A stretch of DNA of 64,000 nt from Spirochaeta isovalerica (GTDB taxonomy: Bacteria > Spirochaetota > Spirochaetia > DSM-2461): contig NZ_JACHGJ010000010.1 in assembly GCF_014207565.1 (NCBI RefSeq), positions 1-64,000 on the forward strand, given 5' to 3'. Both the position numbers and the translations under genes were made by a program. The notes under the pieces were generated by a model. That model had not been told where the DNA came from. It worked only from the letters and a program-made list of their open reading frames with translations, and searched no databases. Positions 52,565-61,543 of this stretch are shown piece after piece (position 1 is the first letter of the stretch; each line of letters starts with the position of its first letter).

Positions 52565-53383
52565 TTACTTTTGCCGATTCTTTATGATCGAAAAAAGGAC
52601 GAGACCGGTAATTGTGATAAAATAGGGGAAGCTGAGAATCAGGTTGGCAGGTATTTCGATGATCCCCTGAGCGGAGTCGGAAAGAGATTCGGCCAGAGCA
52701 AAAATGAAACAGGCGAGCAGAACCGGAAAGGGTTTTTTAAATCCCAGATAAACCGCTACGAGAGCTATCCAGCCCTTTCCTGCCGATATCCCCGGAATAA
52801 ACACGCCGAGTTTTAAGGAGATGATGGCTCCGGAGAGGCCGCAGAGAAGGCCGGAGGCTATGATTACCAGGCTTTGTATGCGTTCCGGTCTGATACCTCT
52901 TGAAAAGAGAAAATCCGGATCGGTTCCCGCTGTTCTTATGTGAAGCCCGAGAGGTGTGTATTTCAGGATTGCCCAGATAGAGCCCGTAAAGAAAAGCACC
53001 CACACCGCGGCGCTTGCAGTTGTGAGATGGAGAGAATCGGCTGTCAGGCGGATGACTCCTCCCGATCCGTAAAACAATTTGGAAACCATGGCGATAAGAG
53101 GCGGGGTTATCAGATTGATAGCCAGCCCCGTTACAAAAATATTGCCCTTCAGCTTCAAAGATGTAAAAGAGAATAGAACAGCCAGCAAGCCCGATACGGC
53201 CATCGCTGCTATGAAACCGGCCGTAAGGCTGCCGGTTAAGTCAACGGCAAGGACCGCAGCGAATGCACCCGCCAGTATCATCCCTTCCAGAGCTATGTTC
53301 AAGACTCCCGCAAGTTCCGTAATCAGCCCGCCCATCGCAGCTATGAGCAGGGGAACCATAAAAATAAGCGTTTTGCCGATCAT
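52565..53383 (-). CDS. BMP-type nucleoside/sugar ABC transporter permease 2
   Basis: The 272-residue membrane protein matches the second permease of nucleoside importers (NupQ-like): LITELAGVLNIALEGMILAGAFAAV near the N-terminus and GISAGKGWIALVAVYLGFKKP later. It overlaps the first permease by 4 bases. Confidence 0.88.
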   Translation of the reverse strand: MIGKTLIFMVPLLIAAMGGLITELAGVLNIALEGMILAGAFAAVLAVDLTGSLTAGFIAAMAVSGLLAVLFSFTSLKLKGNIFVTGLAINLITPPLIAMVSKLFYGSGGVIRLTADSLHLTTASAAVWVLFFTGSIWAILKYTPLGLHIRTAGTDPDFLFSRGIRPERIQSLVIIASGLLCGLSGAIISLKLGVFIPGISAGKGWIALVAVYLGFKKPFPVLLACFIFALAESLSDSAQGIIEIPANLILSFPYFITITGLVLFSIIKNRQK

Positions 53384-54444
53384 TTCCCGGCTCCTTTTTT
53401 TTCTTTTATAAAGGAGAGAATTGATTCGGCTTTCTCCGCCAGTATTTTGGAAGATATGAAAAGGAAGACGACAGCCTGTATCAATCCTCCCAGTTCAAAG
53501 GGGAAATCGGCCCTCATCATGGCGGTTGAGGCCGCCTGGTTGAGAAAAGCGAAGACAAAAGCTGAAGGTATAACGGCGAGAGGATTGGTGCCGGCGATAA
53601 GGGCGACAGCTATTCCGTTCCAGCCGATCCCGCTATAGAAACCTTTAATGGTACTGTGGTGAATACCCAAAACAGCCGATGAGCCGACCAGACCCATAAC
53701 GGCCCCGCTGAGAAACATCGGCAGAATGATATACAGGCTTGTGTTCAAGCCGCCGTAATAGGCAAACTCCCTGTTCATGCCGCATATTCTCAACTCGTAA
53801 CCCTGCTTTGTGTAATACAGAAACAGAGCCATGGCCGCCACTGCGAAAAGAGCTCCGAAGAAGCTGCTGTTCAGATTGGACGGCGGCATCAGTCTTGTCA
53901 GCCAGAAGGCCTCTCCGACGGTTCCTGTTGTCAGAAGGTAACTGTTCCTGTCGGACAGAGGGCCGGTAATAAGGTAATCGATGACATGAATGATTCCTCC
54001 CGATAAGAGAAAGGAGGAAATCAGTTCGTCGACATTCCACCGCGCCTTCAGCCACCCCGATAGCCCGGCGAGAATTCCGCCTGCCAGAGCCGCGGTTCCC
54101 GTCGCCATCAGGATTCCCCATTCTCCGCCCATGGCGGGAAATCTCAGGAGGAAAAATGTGGCTGCCAGAGCGCCGATATAAATCTGCCCCTCTCCTCCCA
54201 GGTTAAAAACATCGGCGCGGAAAGCCACCGTTATAGCCAGACCGGAAAAAGTGAGAAGGGTAAAGGAGCTTAACATATTTCCAATGGAAAGACTGGTGAG
54301 AAAAGGCCCGGCAAAGAAGTAATACAGTGATTCTCCCTTGTCATTGCTGAAAACAAGGAGAAAAAGGACGGCGGTCAGAAATACCGCAATCAGAGTGATC
54401 ATGGTTCCGGCGAAGCGGCCGAAGAGTCTGTGTCGGCCCCTCAA
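53380..54444 (-). CDS. BMP-type nucleoside/sugar ABC transporter permease 1
   Basis: The 354-residue membrane protein resembles NupP-type permeases: LTFSGLAITVAFRADVFNLGGEGQIYIGALAATF and FYSGIGWNGIAVALIAGTNP. It overlaps the ATPase stop by 4 bases. The two different permeases form the transmembrane heterodimer. Confidence 0.88.
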   Translation of the reverse strand: MRGRHRLFGRFAGTMITLIAVFLTAVLFLLVFSNDKGESLYYFFAGPFLTSLSIGNMLSSFTLLTFSGLAITVAFRADVFNLGGEGQIYIGALAATFFLLRFPAMGGEWGILMATGTAALAGGILAGLSGWLKARWNVDELISSFLLSGGIIHVIDYLITGPLSDRNSYLLTTGTVGEAFWLTRLMPPSNLNSSFFGALFAVAAMALFLYYTKQGYELRICGMNREFAYYGGLNTSLYIILPMFLSGAVMGLVGSSAVLGIHHSTIKGFYSGIGWNGIAVALIAGTNPLAVIPSAFVFAFLNQAASTAMMRADFPFELGGLIQAVVFLFISSKILAEKAESILSFIKEKKGAGK

Positions 54445-55970
54445 GGCTCTACCTCCAGCCCCAGCATGGCATTGCCGATCATCGACCGGTCTGTTTCCAC
54501 TCTCTTCTTCTGCATAACAACTTTACCATTGTAAAGGACGGCAATCCGGTCGGAAAGGGTGAGTATTTCGTCTATATCGGAACTGATGAGGAGGATGGCG
54601 GTGCCTCTTCCTGCTGTTCTGTCCAGTTCCCTGTGAAGGCGGTTGCGGCTGTTGAAATCCAGACCCCAGCTCGGTTCGCTGATAATTATCAGGTCCGGTT
54701 TTTCCTCCAGCTCCCTCGAAAGAATCACTTTCTGAATATTTCCTCCCGATAGATGACGGATCGGCTGCTGGGGCTCTCCCTCTATGCTGTAGGTGCTCTG
54801 AATTTCTTTCGTCCACCGCTTTACCGAGGAGGGAATCAGAACGCCCATCTTGTGCATTCTTTTATAATTAAGGAGGATGAGATTCTCCGCAATGGAAGAA
54901 TCCCGGCTTATGCCCCGATTTAATCTATCTGCCGGGACATAGGATATTCCCATTTTTCTCAATTCGGCGGGTCCGGATCGGCTTACATCTCTGCCGTTGA
55001 AATACAGCTTTCCTTCCTGGGGATGGATCATCCCCGATATGATATCCTCAAGGAGTTCCAGACCGTTTTCCCGTATTCCCGTAATCCCCAGAATTTCTCC
55101 CTCTTTTATGTTGAGACTGATGTTTTCAAGGAACCGGCTTTCCGATTTCCGGTATCCCGTTTTTTTCAGCTCATAGAGCCTTCTTCCATGATTTTCCCCT
55201 TCGGGTCTTTCGCGTTCCGGGAAACTGAGATCACCCTTTCTTCCGATCATTAATGACGCCACTTCTTCGGGATTGAGATTTTCCGCCCTTTTGTGGAGCA
55301 GGATCTTACCTTTTCGCATCACTGCGATTTCATCAGCCATAAGAAAAACTTCTTTAAGCTTATGGGAGATGAATATGATGGTTTTCCCCTCTTCTTTCAG
55401 TCTCTTCAAACGGCTGAAAAAAAACTCTGTCCCTATTTCCGAAAGGCTGGCCGTCGGCTCATCAAATATCAGGATATCTCTGTCCAGATAGAGAAGGTGG
55501 AGAAGTTCCATGTTCTGAATCTGGACGGAATTGAGTTCAGAGCAGGGTGAATCCAGGTCAAGCTCTATCCGGTACTCCTCCTGAAGGGAAGCGATGTATT
55601 TTCTTGCTTCTTTGCGGTTTGTCAGGAAGTAGTGCTTTCTCGGTTCAAAACCCAGGATGATGTTATCCAGTACGGATAAAGAAGAGGAGCACATAGGGTG
55701 CTGGTGGACCATTCCGATTCCGGCACCGGCTGATTTTCCAGGGCTGCCCGGCTCGACCGGTCCCGATGCGGTGGAAAATGATCCGCGGTCCGGCATGACC
55801 GTGCCGCAGAGAATATTCATGAGGGTGGATTTTCCCGCCCCGTTTTCCCCCACGACAGCGGTAATGGTTCCTTTCTTTATCTGGAGATTAATATCATCGC
55901 AGGCATTGACATATCCCGGAGGAAAGCACTTGGAGATTTCAGATATTGTCAGCGACAGGTTCCCGCTCAG
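54441..55970 (-). CDS. BMP-type nucleoside/sugar ABC transporter ATPase with non-standard start
   Basis: The protein has two ABC modules in tandem: Walker A GENGAGKST, signature-like LNSVQIQN (degenerate) and Walker B DILIFDEPT in the first, then LSGGNIQKVILSRE in the second, as in sugar and nucleoside importers. The frame stays open upstream of the Walker A with a proper N-terminal strand (LTISEISKCFPPGYVNA) but no ATG, GTG or TTG before it. A CTG at 55970, nine bases after GAGGG and five bases after the binding-protein stop, gives a 509-residue protein of normal length. Starting at the GTG inside the Walker A (55853) would remove essential sequence. Confidence 0.8.
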   Translation of the reverse strand: MSGNLSLTISEISKCFPPGYVNACDDINLQIKKGTITAVVGENGAGKSTLMNILCGTVMPDRGSFSTASGPVEPGSPGKSAGAGIGMVHQHPMCSSSLSVLDNIILGFEPRKHYFLTNRKEARKYIASLQEEYRIELDLDSPCSELNSVQIQNMELLHLLYLDRDILIFDEPTASLSEIGTEFFFSRLKRLKEEGKTIIFISHKLKEVFLMADEIAVMRKGKILLHKRAENLNPEEVASLMIGRKGDLSFPERERPEGENHGRRLYELKKTGYRKSESRFLENISLNIKEGEILGITGIRENGLELLEDIISGMIHPQEGKLYFNGRDVSRSGPAELRKMGISYVPADRLNRGISRDSSIAENLILLNYKRMHKMGVLIPSSVKRWTKEIQSTYSIEGEPQQPIRHLSGGNIQKVILSRELEEKPDLIIISEPSWGLDFNSRNRLHRELDRTAGRGTAILLISSDIDEILTLSDRIAVLYNGKVVMQKKRVETDRSMIGNAMLGLEVEP

Positions 55971-55975
55971 AGAAT

Positions 55976-57016
55976 CTATCCCTCTGATCCGGCGGGCAGG
56001 GTTATATTCCCCGCTCTCATGTCTTTTATGATTTTATCCATCTCTTCCCGGATGTTTAGAGGTACATACTTCTGGTAGTTGGCATCATCGTCTATGAAAT
56101 CAATATAACCCTCTTTAACTCCGGCCTTGATCGCTGTTCCTCTTGTGAGAGATCCGTCGATAGCCCGATTGACCATTTCAATCGCCGCTTTGTCCTCCCG
56201 GATTATACCGGAACCTATCACGACGCCCGGCTCAATGGCATAGCCGTTGGAATCATACCATAAGACGAATTTTCCTGCAGTCTTTGCCGCGGACACGACG
56301 CCCTGATTGGCTCCCCCCGCAATGGTGAGAATAATATCAGCCCCGTTCGCATACATATCCGCTGCGAGATCGGAGGCTTTTGAAGCATCGTACCAGTTTC
56401 CGATAACCCGGAAATCCAGTTCAATATCGCTATTGATGTTTTTAAAGCCCATCTCAAAACCCGGTTTTATCAGATTGTTCATATCGGGATATTCCTGTCC
56501 GGCGATAAGGCCGACTTTTTTTACGGAAGATCCATCCATTCGGCTATCGGTAACGAGGCCGGCAAAATTTCCAAGCAGAAAAGCCAGTTCTCTGTGGTTA
56601 AAGAAAAAAGTTGAAATCTGATCGTCCGGTCTTCCGCTTCCTTCGAGGATGAGGAAATCCTGATCGGGGTAGTGCTTCTGAGCTTCGCGGCTGATCTCCG
56701 GCATGGAGGGGTTGGAAGAAACAATCAGATCGTATGTTCCTTCAGCAGCGAGAGCCGTTACTTTCTCCGCCCATTCGGCCTGATTGAACCCGCCTTCGAC
56801 TGTTTTTACAGTGGCGCCTTTTTTCAGAGCCGCAGCGCGCACACCCTTGTCCATCATTTCATAAGTGGGGCTTCCCGCCAGAACTCCCGGCACAAAGACG
56901 GCTATGGAGAAACTCCTGTCTTCTTTTTCTTCTTTTTTTTCGCTGCAGCCCGTCAGCAGGAAAGTCGCCATTATGGCGGGAATCAGATATTTCGATATCT
57001 TTTTAAAACAGATCAT
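55976..57016 (-). CDS. BMP-family lipoprotein, nucleoside/sugar-binding
   Basis: The 346-residue protein has a lipoprotein signal ending LLTGC and the Med/PnrA fold: FSIAVFVPGVLAGSPTYEMMDKGVRAA, VSSNPSMPEISREAQKHYPDQDFLILEG, and GGANQGVVSAAK. PnrA-type proteins bind purine nucleosides. I prefer ATG 57016, nine bases after AAAGG, to the ATG at 57025, which touches it. It is first in an operon of four ABC genes. Confidence 0.87.
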   Translation of the reverse strand: MICFKKISKYLIPAIMATFLLTGCSEKKEEKEDRSFSIAVFVPGVLAGSPTYEMMDKGVRAAALKKGATVKTVEGGFNQAEWAEKVTALAAEGTYDLIVSSNPSMPEISREAQKHYPDQDFLILEGSGRPDDQISTFFFNHRELAFLLGNFAGLVTDSRMDGSSVKKVGLIAGQEYPDMNNLIKPGFEMGFKNINSDIELDFRVIGNWYDASKASDLAADMYANGADIILTIAGGANQGVVSAAKTAGKFVLWYDSNGYAIEPGVVIGSGIIREDKAAIEMVNRAIDGSLTRGTAIKAGVKEGYIDFIDDDANYQKYVPLNIREEMDKIIKDMRAGNITLPAGSEG

Positions 57017-57102
57017 TTGTTTCATCCTTTATATAAAATTGCATTGTGATTTTACCAAATTCAAATTTCTTTAACAATCGCTAATCACTCACAGAGGCGA
57101 CA

Positions 57103-57132
57103 TTGACCACGCTTAAACCACCGTGCTACTCT
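57103..57132 (+). promoter_or_regulatory. Promoter of the PRPP synthetase gene
   Basis: TTGACC (57103-57108), an 18-base spacer and TACTCT (57127-57132). The same -10 and spacing occur in the tRNA-Thr promoter at 59840. Confidence 0.5.
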
Positions 57133-57168
57133 ACACTCAAATATATATATTTCATATAAGGGAGACAA

Positions 57169-58410
57169 ATGAGCTTCTCAAAGCCGACTACCCTCGGGAT
57201 TATAGCTTGCCCCGGAGGTGAAAAATTTGCCGACTCTATTATAGCCCATCTGAAGACGATCTATGCCCGGAGATTTGATATCAAAGCTCAGGGAATAGCG
57301 AAGCTTTACGGCCTGGATAAAGAGAGTGCGGTAAAAGAGCTTAATATGGCCAATGACCTTAACAGCCACAGGGTCAAAACCATCGGAGACGGTACTTCCT
57401 ACAGAATTCCGTCGTTTAAAATTCCCTGTAAATTCACAAAGTTTGCCAATGGTGAGTTTAAAACGGAAATTCTCTATTCCGTCAGAGGGAAGGATATTTT
57501 CATTGTTCAGGATGTGGAAAACCGCGGTCGTCTGCCTTTTGCCGGATCGGAAAACGGTCATGTCCTTTCGGTTAATGATCATATCTTTAATTTATTCGTC
57601 ACTATCGATGCTGCCAAACAGTGCGGCGCGAGAAGAGTCACTCTCGTGCTTCCCGCATATCCTTATGCAAGACAGCACAAGAAAAAAGGCAGGGAAGGGC
57701 TGACCGCATCCAGCCTCGGAAGGATTTTCGAGAATATGGGTGTCGACAGGATCATTACCCTCGATCTGCACTCCAAAGAAATAGAGCATACTTTTTCCAC
57801 CCTTCATCTGGAAAATATGCATGCCTCTTACCAGATCTTGAGAAAACTGAACGCTCATTTCAACCTTCCTGCTGAAGATCTGGTTGTTGTCTCTCCTGAT
57901 ACGGGAGCCATCGACAGAAACAAATATTATGCAAACTCATTGCAGAAGCCTCTGGCCCTTCTTTATAAGGAAAGGGATTATTCCAAGGTCACGACTAGCG
58001 CCAAGGATTCCAATATCGTTTCGGCTCGGCTCCTGGGCGATGTGAAGGGGAAAACCGTTTTTATAGCCGATGATATGCTCGGAACAGGGGGAACCCTGAT
58101 TAAAGCTATGAGGCTTATAAAGGATATGGGGGCGGAGAAGATCGTCTGCGCCATCTCGCTTCCTCTGTTTACAGGAAATGCCATTGAGCATTTTGATAAT
58201 GCCTTTAAAGAAGGATTGTTTGATTACATAATCGGGACCAATGCCGTCACTGCTCCGGAGGAGCTTCAGAAGCGAGCCTGGTATCTCAATGCCAATGTAT
58301 CCAACCTCTTTGCCCGTGTTATCTCGAGAATCCATCATAACCGGTCGCTTTCGCCGCTGCTGGACAATAATAAAATGATTCAGCGGATGCTGGTGGGAGG
58401 CCGTAACTGA
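57169..58410 (+). CDS. prs: Ribose-phosphate pyrophosphokinase, long form
   Basis: The 413-residue protein keeps the PRPP synthetase motifs: FANGEFKTEI, LVLPAYPYARQHKKKGREGLTASSLGRI, ITLDLHSKEIEH and the PRPP loop IADDMLGTGGTL. It makes PRPP from ribose 5-phosphate and ATP. It is about 100 residues longer than the E. coli enzyme. The extra length is mostly an N-terminal extension (about 1-75: IIACPGGEKFADSIIAHL, YGLDKESAVKELNMANDLN). GGGAG precedes the ATG. The FGGY kinase follows after one base. Confidence 0.93.
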   Translation: MSFSKPTTLGIIACPGGEKFADSIIAHLKTIYARRFDIKAQGIAKLYGLDKESAVKELNMANDLNSHRVKTIGDGTSYRIPSFKIPCKFTKFANGEFKTEILYSVRGKDIFIVQDVENRGRLPFAGSENGHVLSVNDHIFNLFVTIDAAKQCGARRVTLVLPAYPYARQHKKKGREGLTASSLGRIFENMGVDRIITLDLHSKEIEHTFSTLHLENMHASYQILRKLNAHFNLPAEDLVVVSPDTGAIDRNKYYANSLQKPLALLYKERDYSKVTTSAKDSNIVSARLLGDVKGKTVFIADDMLGTGGTLIKAMRLIKDMGAEKIVCAISLPLFTGNAIEHFDNAFKEGLFDYIIGTNAVTAPEELQKRAWYLNANVSNLFARVISRIHHNRSLSPLLDNNKMIQRMLVGGRN

Positions 58411-58411
58411 T

Positions 58412-59803
58412 TTGATACTGGCTGTTGACATCGGCACATCGTCGATAAAAGGGGCGATTATCTCTCCTGAAGGATATGCTTTCGCCTATCATAAGGTACA
58501 TCTTTTCCCGGAAGACAGGAATTATCCCGGGGAAGGGTATGCCGGCAGTTGGAAATCGGGATTTATTGAAATCGCCTCTATTTTAAGGAGGCAGGATATC
58601 TCCGCCGTTGTCATAAGCGGAAACGGACCCACTATTGTCCCCCTCGGAAAGGAGGGGGAAATCCTCCATACCCCCCTTATGTGGATGGGGCGGGAAAACT
58701 CATCTCTCGAAGGGACGCATTCCTTCTATCTGCCGAAAATCAACTGGTTGAAAGAAAACTGTCCCTCTGTCTATGAGGCGACAGATGTGTTCTTAACCAC
58801 TTCTTCTTATATTACCTGGCTGCTGACCGGTGAGAAAGCTGTCGTCTCGGCTCATGATGAGTTCGATCGCTATATATGGAGCGGGCAGGACATTGAAAAA
58901 TACCATATGAAGGAAAGCCGTTTTCCTCCAATCGTCACCATGGGAGCCGTTATCGGGAAAATTTCTTCTGCCGGTTCTTCTCTTACCGGTTTGCCTGCTG
59001 GTGTGCCTGTAGTCGGAGGCGGCGTCGATTTTATGGTATCGCTTATAGGAACCGGAGTAGTGCGGCCGGGAAGAACCTGTGACAGAGCCGGAACTTCGGA
59101 AGGGATCAATTTCTGTTCGGACAAGCCGGTTCCCGATACCCGCCTCAGGACTCTCCCCCATGCTGTGGAAGGGCTTTATAATGTGTCGGGAATACTGTCG
59201 TCCACCGGAAGCCTTTTCGAGTGGTACCGCCGTATCACCGGCCAGGAGAATTACGGTTATGCAGAAACTCTGTCGGCGATAAAATCCGTCGCGGCGGGAT
59301 CGGGCACTCCTATGTTTTTTCCGGGATTGAAAGACGGGGGACTCTGGGAATTTTCCAATGGCATGGCCGTAGGGCTGGAAGCTTATCAGGGCCGGAATGA
59401 GCTTGGCCGTGCTGTTATGGAATCCATAGGATATGCCGTGCGGAGAGCCGTCGAGCTCTTTGAAGAGAATGATTGTCCAATCGGGGAACTGCGTGTATCG
59501 GGCGGGCAGGGGAAAAATGTCATATGGAATCAGATTAAAGCTGATATAACCGGTTGCTCCATCCTCGTGCCGGAGGTGGAGGATGCCGAACTTCTCGGCG
59601 GTGCCTGTCTCGCTTCAGCCGCACTAGGACGGTTTGATAACTTTCTGGAAGCTTCCGATGAGCTCGTGCGGATTAAAAAGATATTTTATCCCGACAAAAA
59701 AGAAGAAGCTGTATATAGAGAAGAGTATGAGAAATATAAAGCCGTCTCGGAAGAGGCAAAGAAATTTCTCAGAAATATAGAGGAAATGAAAGGCTCTTTT
59801 TAA
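58412..59803 (+). CDS. FGGY-family carbohydrate kinase
   Basis: The 463-residue protein has the actin-like ATPase fold of sugar kinases: AVDIGTSSIKGAI at the N-terminus, GGGVDFMVSLIGTGV, GTSEGINF, and SGGQGKNVIWNQIKADITG. The closest named relatives in layout are xylulokinase-like proteins, but substrate cannot be inferred. The start is TTG, with GGGAGG 11 bases upstream inside prs, so both genes form one operon. This links phosphorylation of a sugar to PRPP formation. Confidence 0.87.
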   Translation: MILAVDIGTSSIKGAIISPEGYAFAYHKVHLFPEDRNYPGEGYAGSWKSGFIEIASILRRQDISAVVISGNGPTIVPLGKEGEILHTPLMWMGRENSSLEGTHSFYLPKINWLKENCPSVYEATDVFLTTSSYITWLLTGEKAVVSAHDEFDRYIWSGQDIEKYHMKESRFPPIVTMGAVIGKISSAGSSLTGLPAGVPVVGGGVDFMVSLIGTGVVRPGRTCDRAGTSEGINFCSDKPVPDTRLRTLPHAVEGLYNVSGILSSTGSLFEWYRRITGQENYGYAETLSAIKSVAAGSGTPMFFPGLKDGGLWEFSNGMAVGLEAYQGRNELGRAVMESIGYAVRRAVELFEENDCPIGELRVSGGQGKNVIWNQIKADITGCSILVPEVEDAELLGGACLASAALGRFDNFLEASDELVRIKKIFYPDKKEEAVYREEYEKYKAVSEEAKKFLRNIEEMKGSF

Positions 59804-59839
59804 TAATATTTTTTTAATTTCACTTTTATGGAAATTCTG

Positions 59840-59869
59840 TTGACAAAGAAAATCCTTTTTTGATACTCT
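59840..59869 (+). promoter_or_regulatory. Promoter of the tRNA-Thr-rpmG-secE-nusG cluster
   Basis: TTGACA (59840-59845), an 18-base spacer and TACTCT (59864-59869), 18 bases before the tRNA. The extended C/T-rich start region is typical of stable RNA promoters. Confidence 0.65.
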
Positions 59870-59887
59870 ACCTGAGCGTTGAGGCAA

Positions 59888-59960
59888 GCCTCTGTAGCTC
59901 AGTCGGTAGAGCACATCCATGGTAAGGATGGGGTCACCGGTTCAAGTCCGGTCGGAGGCT
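59888..59960 (+). tRNA. tRNA-Thr (GGU)
   Basis: A 73-base cloverleaf with acceptor GCCTCTG/CGGAGGC, anticodon GGT in loop ATGGTAA, and T-arm GGTTCAAGTCC. CCA is not encoded. Confidence 0.95.
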
Positions 59961-60006
59961 CTAATGATCACAGCTTGATGTGTGTCAGGCTCAGATAGGA
60001 GAAATC

Positions 60007-60183
60007 ATGGCTAAAGCTAAGAAAGGTGCTGTTGAGCTGATAGCGCTTCAGTGTAGTGATTGTAAAAGAAAAAATTACACATCACAGAAAAATAGACGTA
60101 ATGTTCAGGGTAAACTTGAGCTCAAAAAGTACTGTAAATGGTGTAAGACCAGCACAGTTCACAAAGAAACAAAAATTAAATAG
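60007..60183 (+). CDS. rpmG: Ribosomal protein L33, zinc-binding form
   Basis: The 58-residue protein keeps four cysteines in two pairs (CSDC, CKWC), the zinc-binding type of L33. NYTSQKNRRN and KLELKKYCKWC are typical. AGGAG precedes ATG 60007. It lies between two tRNA genes. No second L33 copy lies in the window. Confidence 0.95.
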   Translation: MAKAKKGAVELIALQCSDCKRKNYTSQKNRRNVQGKLELKKYCKWCKTSTVHKETKIK

Positions 60184-60195
60184 TAATTTGCATAC

Positions 60196-60269
60196 AGGCC
60201 AATAGCTCCAACTGGCAGAGCGCCGGTCTCCAAAACCGGATGTTGCAGGTTCGAATCCTGCTTGGCCTG
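60196..60269 (+). tRNA. tRNA-Trp (CCA)
   Basis: A 74-base cloverleaf with acceptor AGGCCAA/TTGGCCT, anticodon CCA in loop CTCCAAA, and discriminator G. CCA 3' end is not encoded. Confidence 0.95.
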
Positions 60270-60295
60270 TATTTTTTTATTTTCGGGAGTATCTT

Positions 60296-60475
60296 ATGAG
60301 AAAAATCTGGACTTTTCTGACCGAGAGTTATGGCGAATTGCGAAAAGTTGTGTGGCCGAGTTGGGACTCTGTGGTTTCGTCGGTGAAGGTTGTGCTTGTT
60401 TCAACTGTTCTTTTTGCTGTGTTTTTCGGGCTGGTTGATTATTTACTGCTCAATGGATTATACTTGTTTTTCTGA
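60296..60475 (+). CDS. secE: Preprotein translocase subunit SecE
   Basis: The 59-residue protein has the short SecE core: an amphipathic helix (SYGELRKVVWPSWDSVVSS) with the conserved RKVVWP, followed by one membrane helix (VVLVSTVLFAVFFGLVDYLL). It stabilises SecY in the translocon. GGGAG precedes the ATG. The usual place before nusG supports the call. Confidence 0.95.
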   Translation: MRKIWTFLTESYGELRKVVWPSWDSVVSSVKVVLVSTVLFAVFFGLVDYLLLNGLYLFF

Positions 60476-60497
60476 TCATTATAATTAAGGAAGATTT

Positions 60498-61052
60498 ATG
60501 GCTAAAGGCTGGTATGTATTACATACTTATTCCGGGCACGAGAACAAGATTGAGAAGTACATAAGGCTCTATATGGAAGACGGCACCCTGGGGGGTGCTG
60601 TTTTTGACGTAAAAGTCCCTTCGGAAGAAGTGGTCGAAGTGCGTAACGGGAAGAAGAGAACTGTTAACAGGAAATTTCTCCCCGGCTATATCCTTATTGA
60701 AATGGACCTTCCCGATAGGGGATGGAAGCCTGTTTGTACGGCGATCAGAAGGATTCAGGGTGTAATGGGTTTTGTCGGGCAGGCTCCCGGCGCGAAGCCT
60801 CAGCCAATTTCTTCTGACGAGGCAAGGGCGATCTTGCAGAAAACCGGAGAGATTAAAACGGAGAAAACCTTTCATGTCAAACAGGAGTTTGTCGTGGGGG
60901 AAGAGGTTCGCATTATGGAAGGACCCTTCGAGTCTTTCTCCGGTAGTGTGGAAGAGGTTATGCAGGAGAAAGGAAAGCTCCGCGTAGTCGTTGGAATTTT
61001 TGGAAGAAATACGCCTGTGGAAGTTGATTTTTCCCAGGTGGAAAGAGTGTAG
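60498..61052 (+). CDS. nusG: Transcription termination/antitermination factor NusG
   Basis: The 184-residue protein has the NGN domain (GWYVLHTYSGHENKIEKYI, LPGYILIEMDL, GVMGFVG) and the KOW domain (GEEVRIMEGPFESFSGSVEEV). It binds RNA polymerase and couples transcription with translation or Rho. Start after AAGGAAG. Confidence 0.97.
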   Translation: MAKGWYVLHTYSGHENKIEKYIRLYMEDGTLGGAVFDVKVPSEEVVEVRNGKKRTVNRKFLPGYILIEMDLPDRGWKPVCTAIRRIQGVMGFVGQAPGAKPQPISSDEARAILQKTGEIKTEKTFHVKQEFVVGEEVRIMEGPFESFSGSVEEVMQEKGKLRVVVGIFGRNTPVEVDFSQVERV

Positions 61053-61110
61053 CTCTTTTAAATATATGGGAGTCCCGGCCAGGGGCGTTAGTACCACATA
61101 GGAGAAATAA
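61053..61110 (+). promoter_or_regulatory. Candidate L1/L11 leader element before rplK
   Basis: The 58-base gap holds TATGGGAGTCCC, GGGGCGTTAG and TACCACATA. The outer TATGG / CCACATA can pair, leaving a GGGAG-containing loop. In other bacteria the L1 repressor site lies at this place. No terminator-like stem is present. Confidence 0.4.
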
Positions 61111-61542
61111 ATGGCAAAGAAAAAGGTAACGGCTTTCATAAAGCTGCAGGTACCGGCTGGTAAGGCTACTCCTGCACCTCCCGTAGGTCCCGCTCTGGGT
61201 CCTCATGGTGTAAGTGCGCCTCAGTTTGTACAGCAGTTTAATGACCGTACAAAAAACATGGAACCCGGTTTAACTATACCGGTAGTAATTTCTGTTTTCA
61301 GTGACAGAACTTTTACTTTTATTACCAAGACTCCTCCTGCGGCAGTTCTTATTAAGAAAGCTGCAAAGTTGGATAAAGGGTCTGCTGAGCCTCATAAAGT
61401 TAAGGTCGCTACAGTGACCAGAGAGGATTTGAGACCTATTGCTGAGCTGAAAATGCCCGACCTCAATGCTAATGACATTGAAGCGGCGATTAATATTATC
61501 GCCGGAACTGCCCGTTCTATGGGTGTGAAGGTGGAGGGTTGA
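61111..61542 (+). CDS. rplK: Ribosomal protein L11
   Basis: The 143-residue protein keeps the proline-rich N-terminus ([19 protein letters not shown]) and the C-terminal rRNA-binding domain with [14 protein letters not shown] precedes the ATG. Confidence 0.98.
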   Translation: MAKKKVTAFIKLQVPAGKATPAPPVGPALGPHGVSAPQFVQQFNDRTKNMEPGLTIPVVISVFSDRTFTFITKTPPAAVLIKKAAKLDKGSAEPHKVKVATVTREDLRPIAELKMPDLNANDIEAAINIIAGTARSMGVKVEG

Positions 61543-61543
61543 A

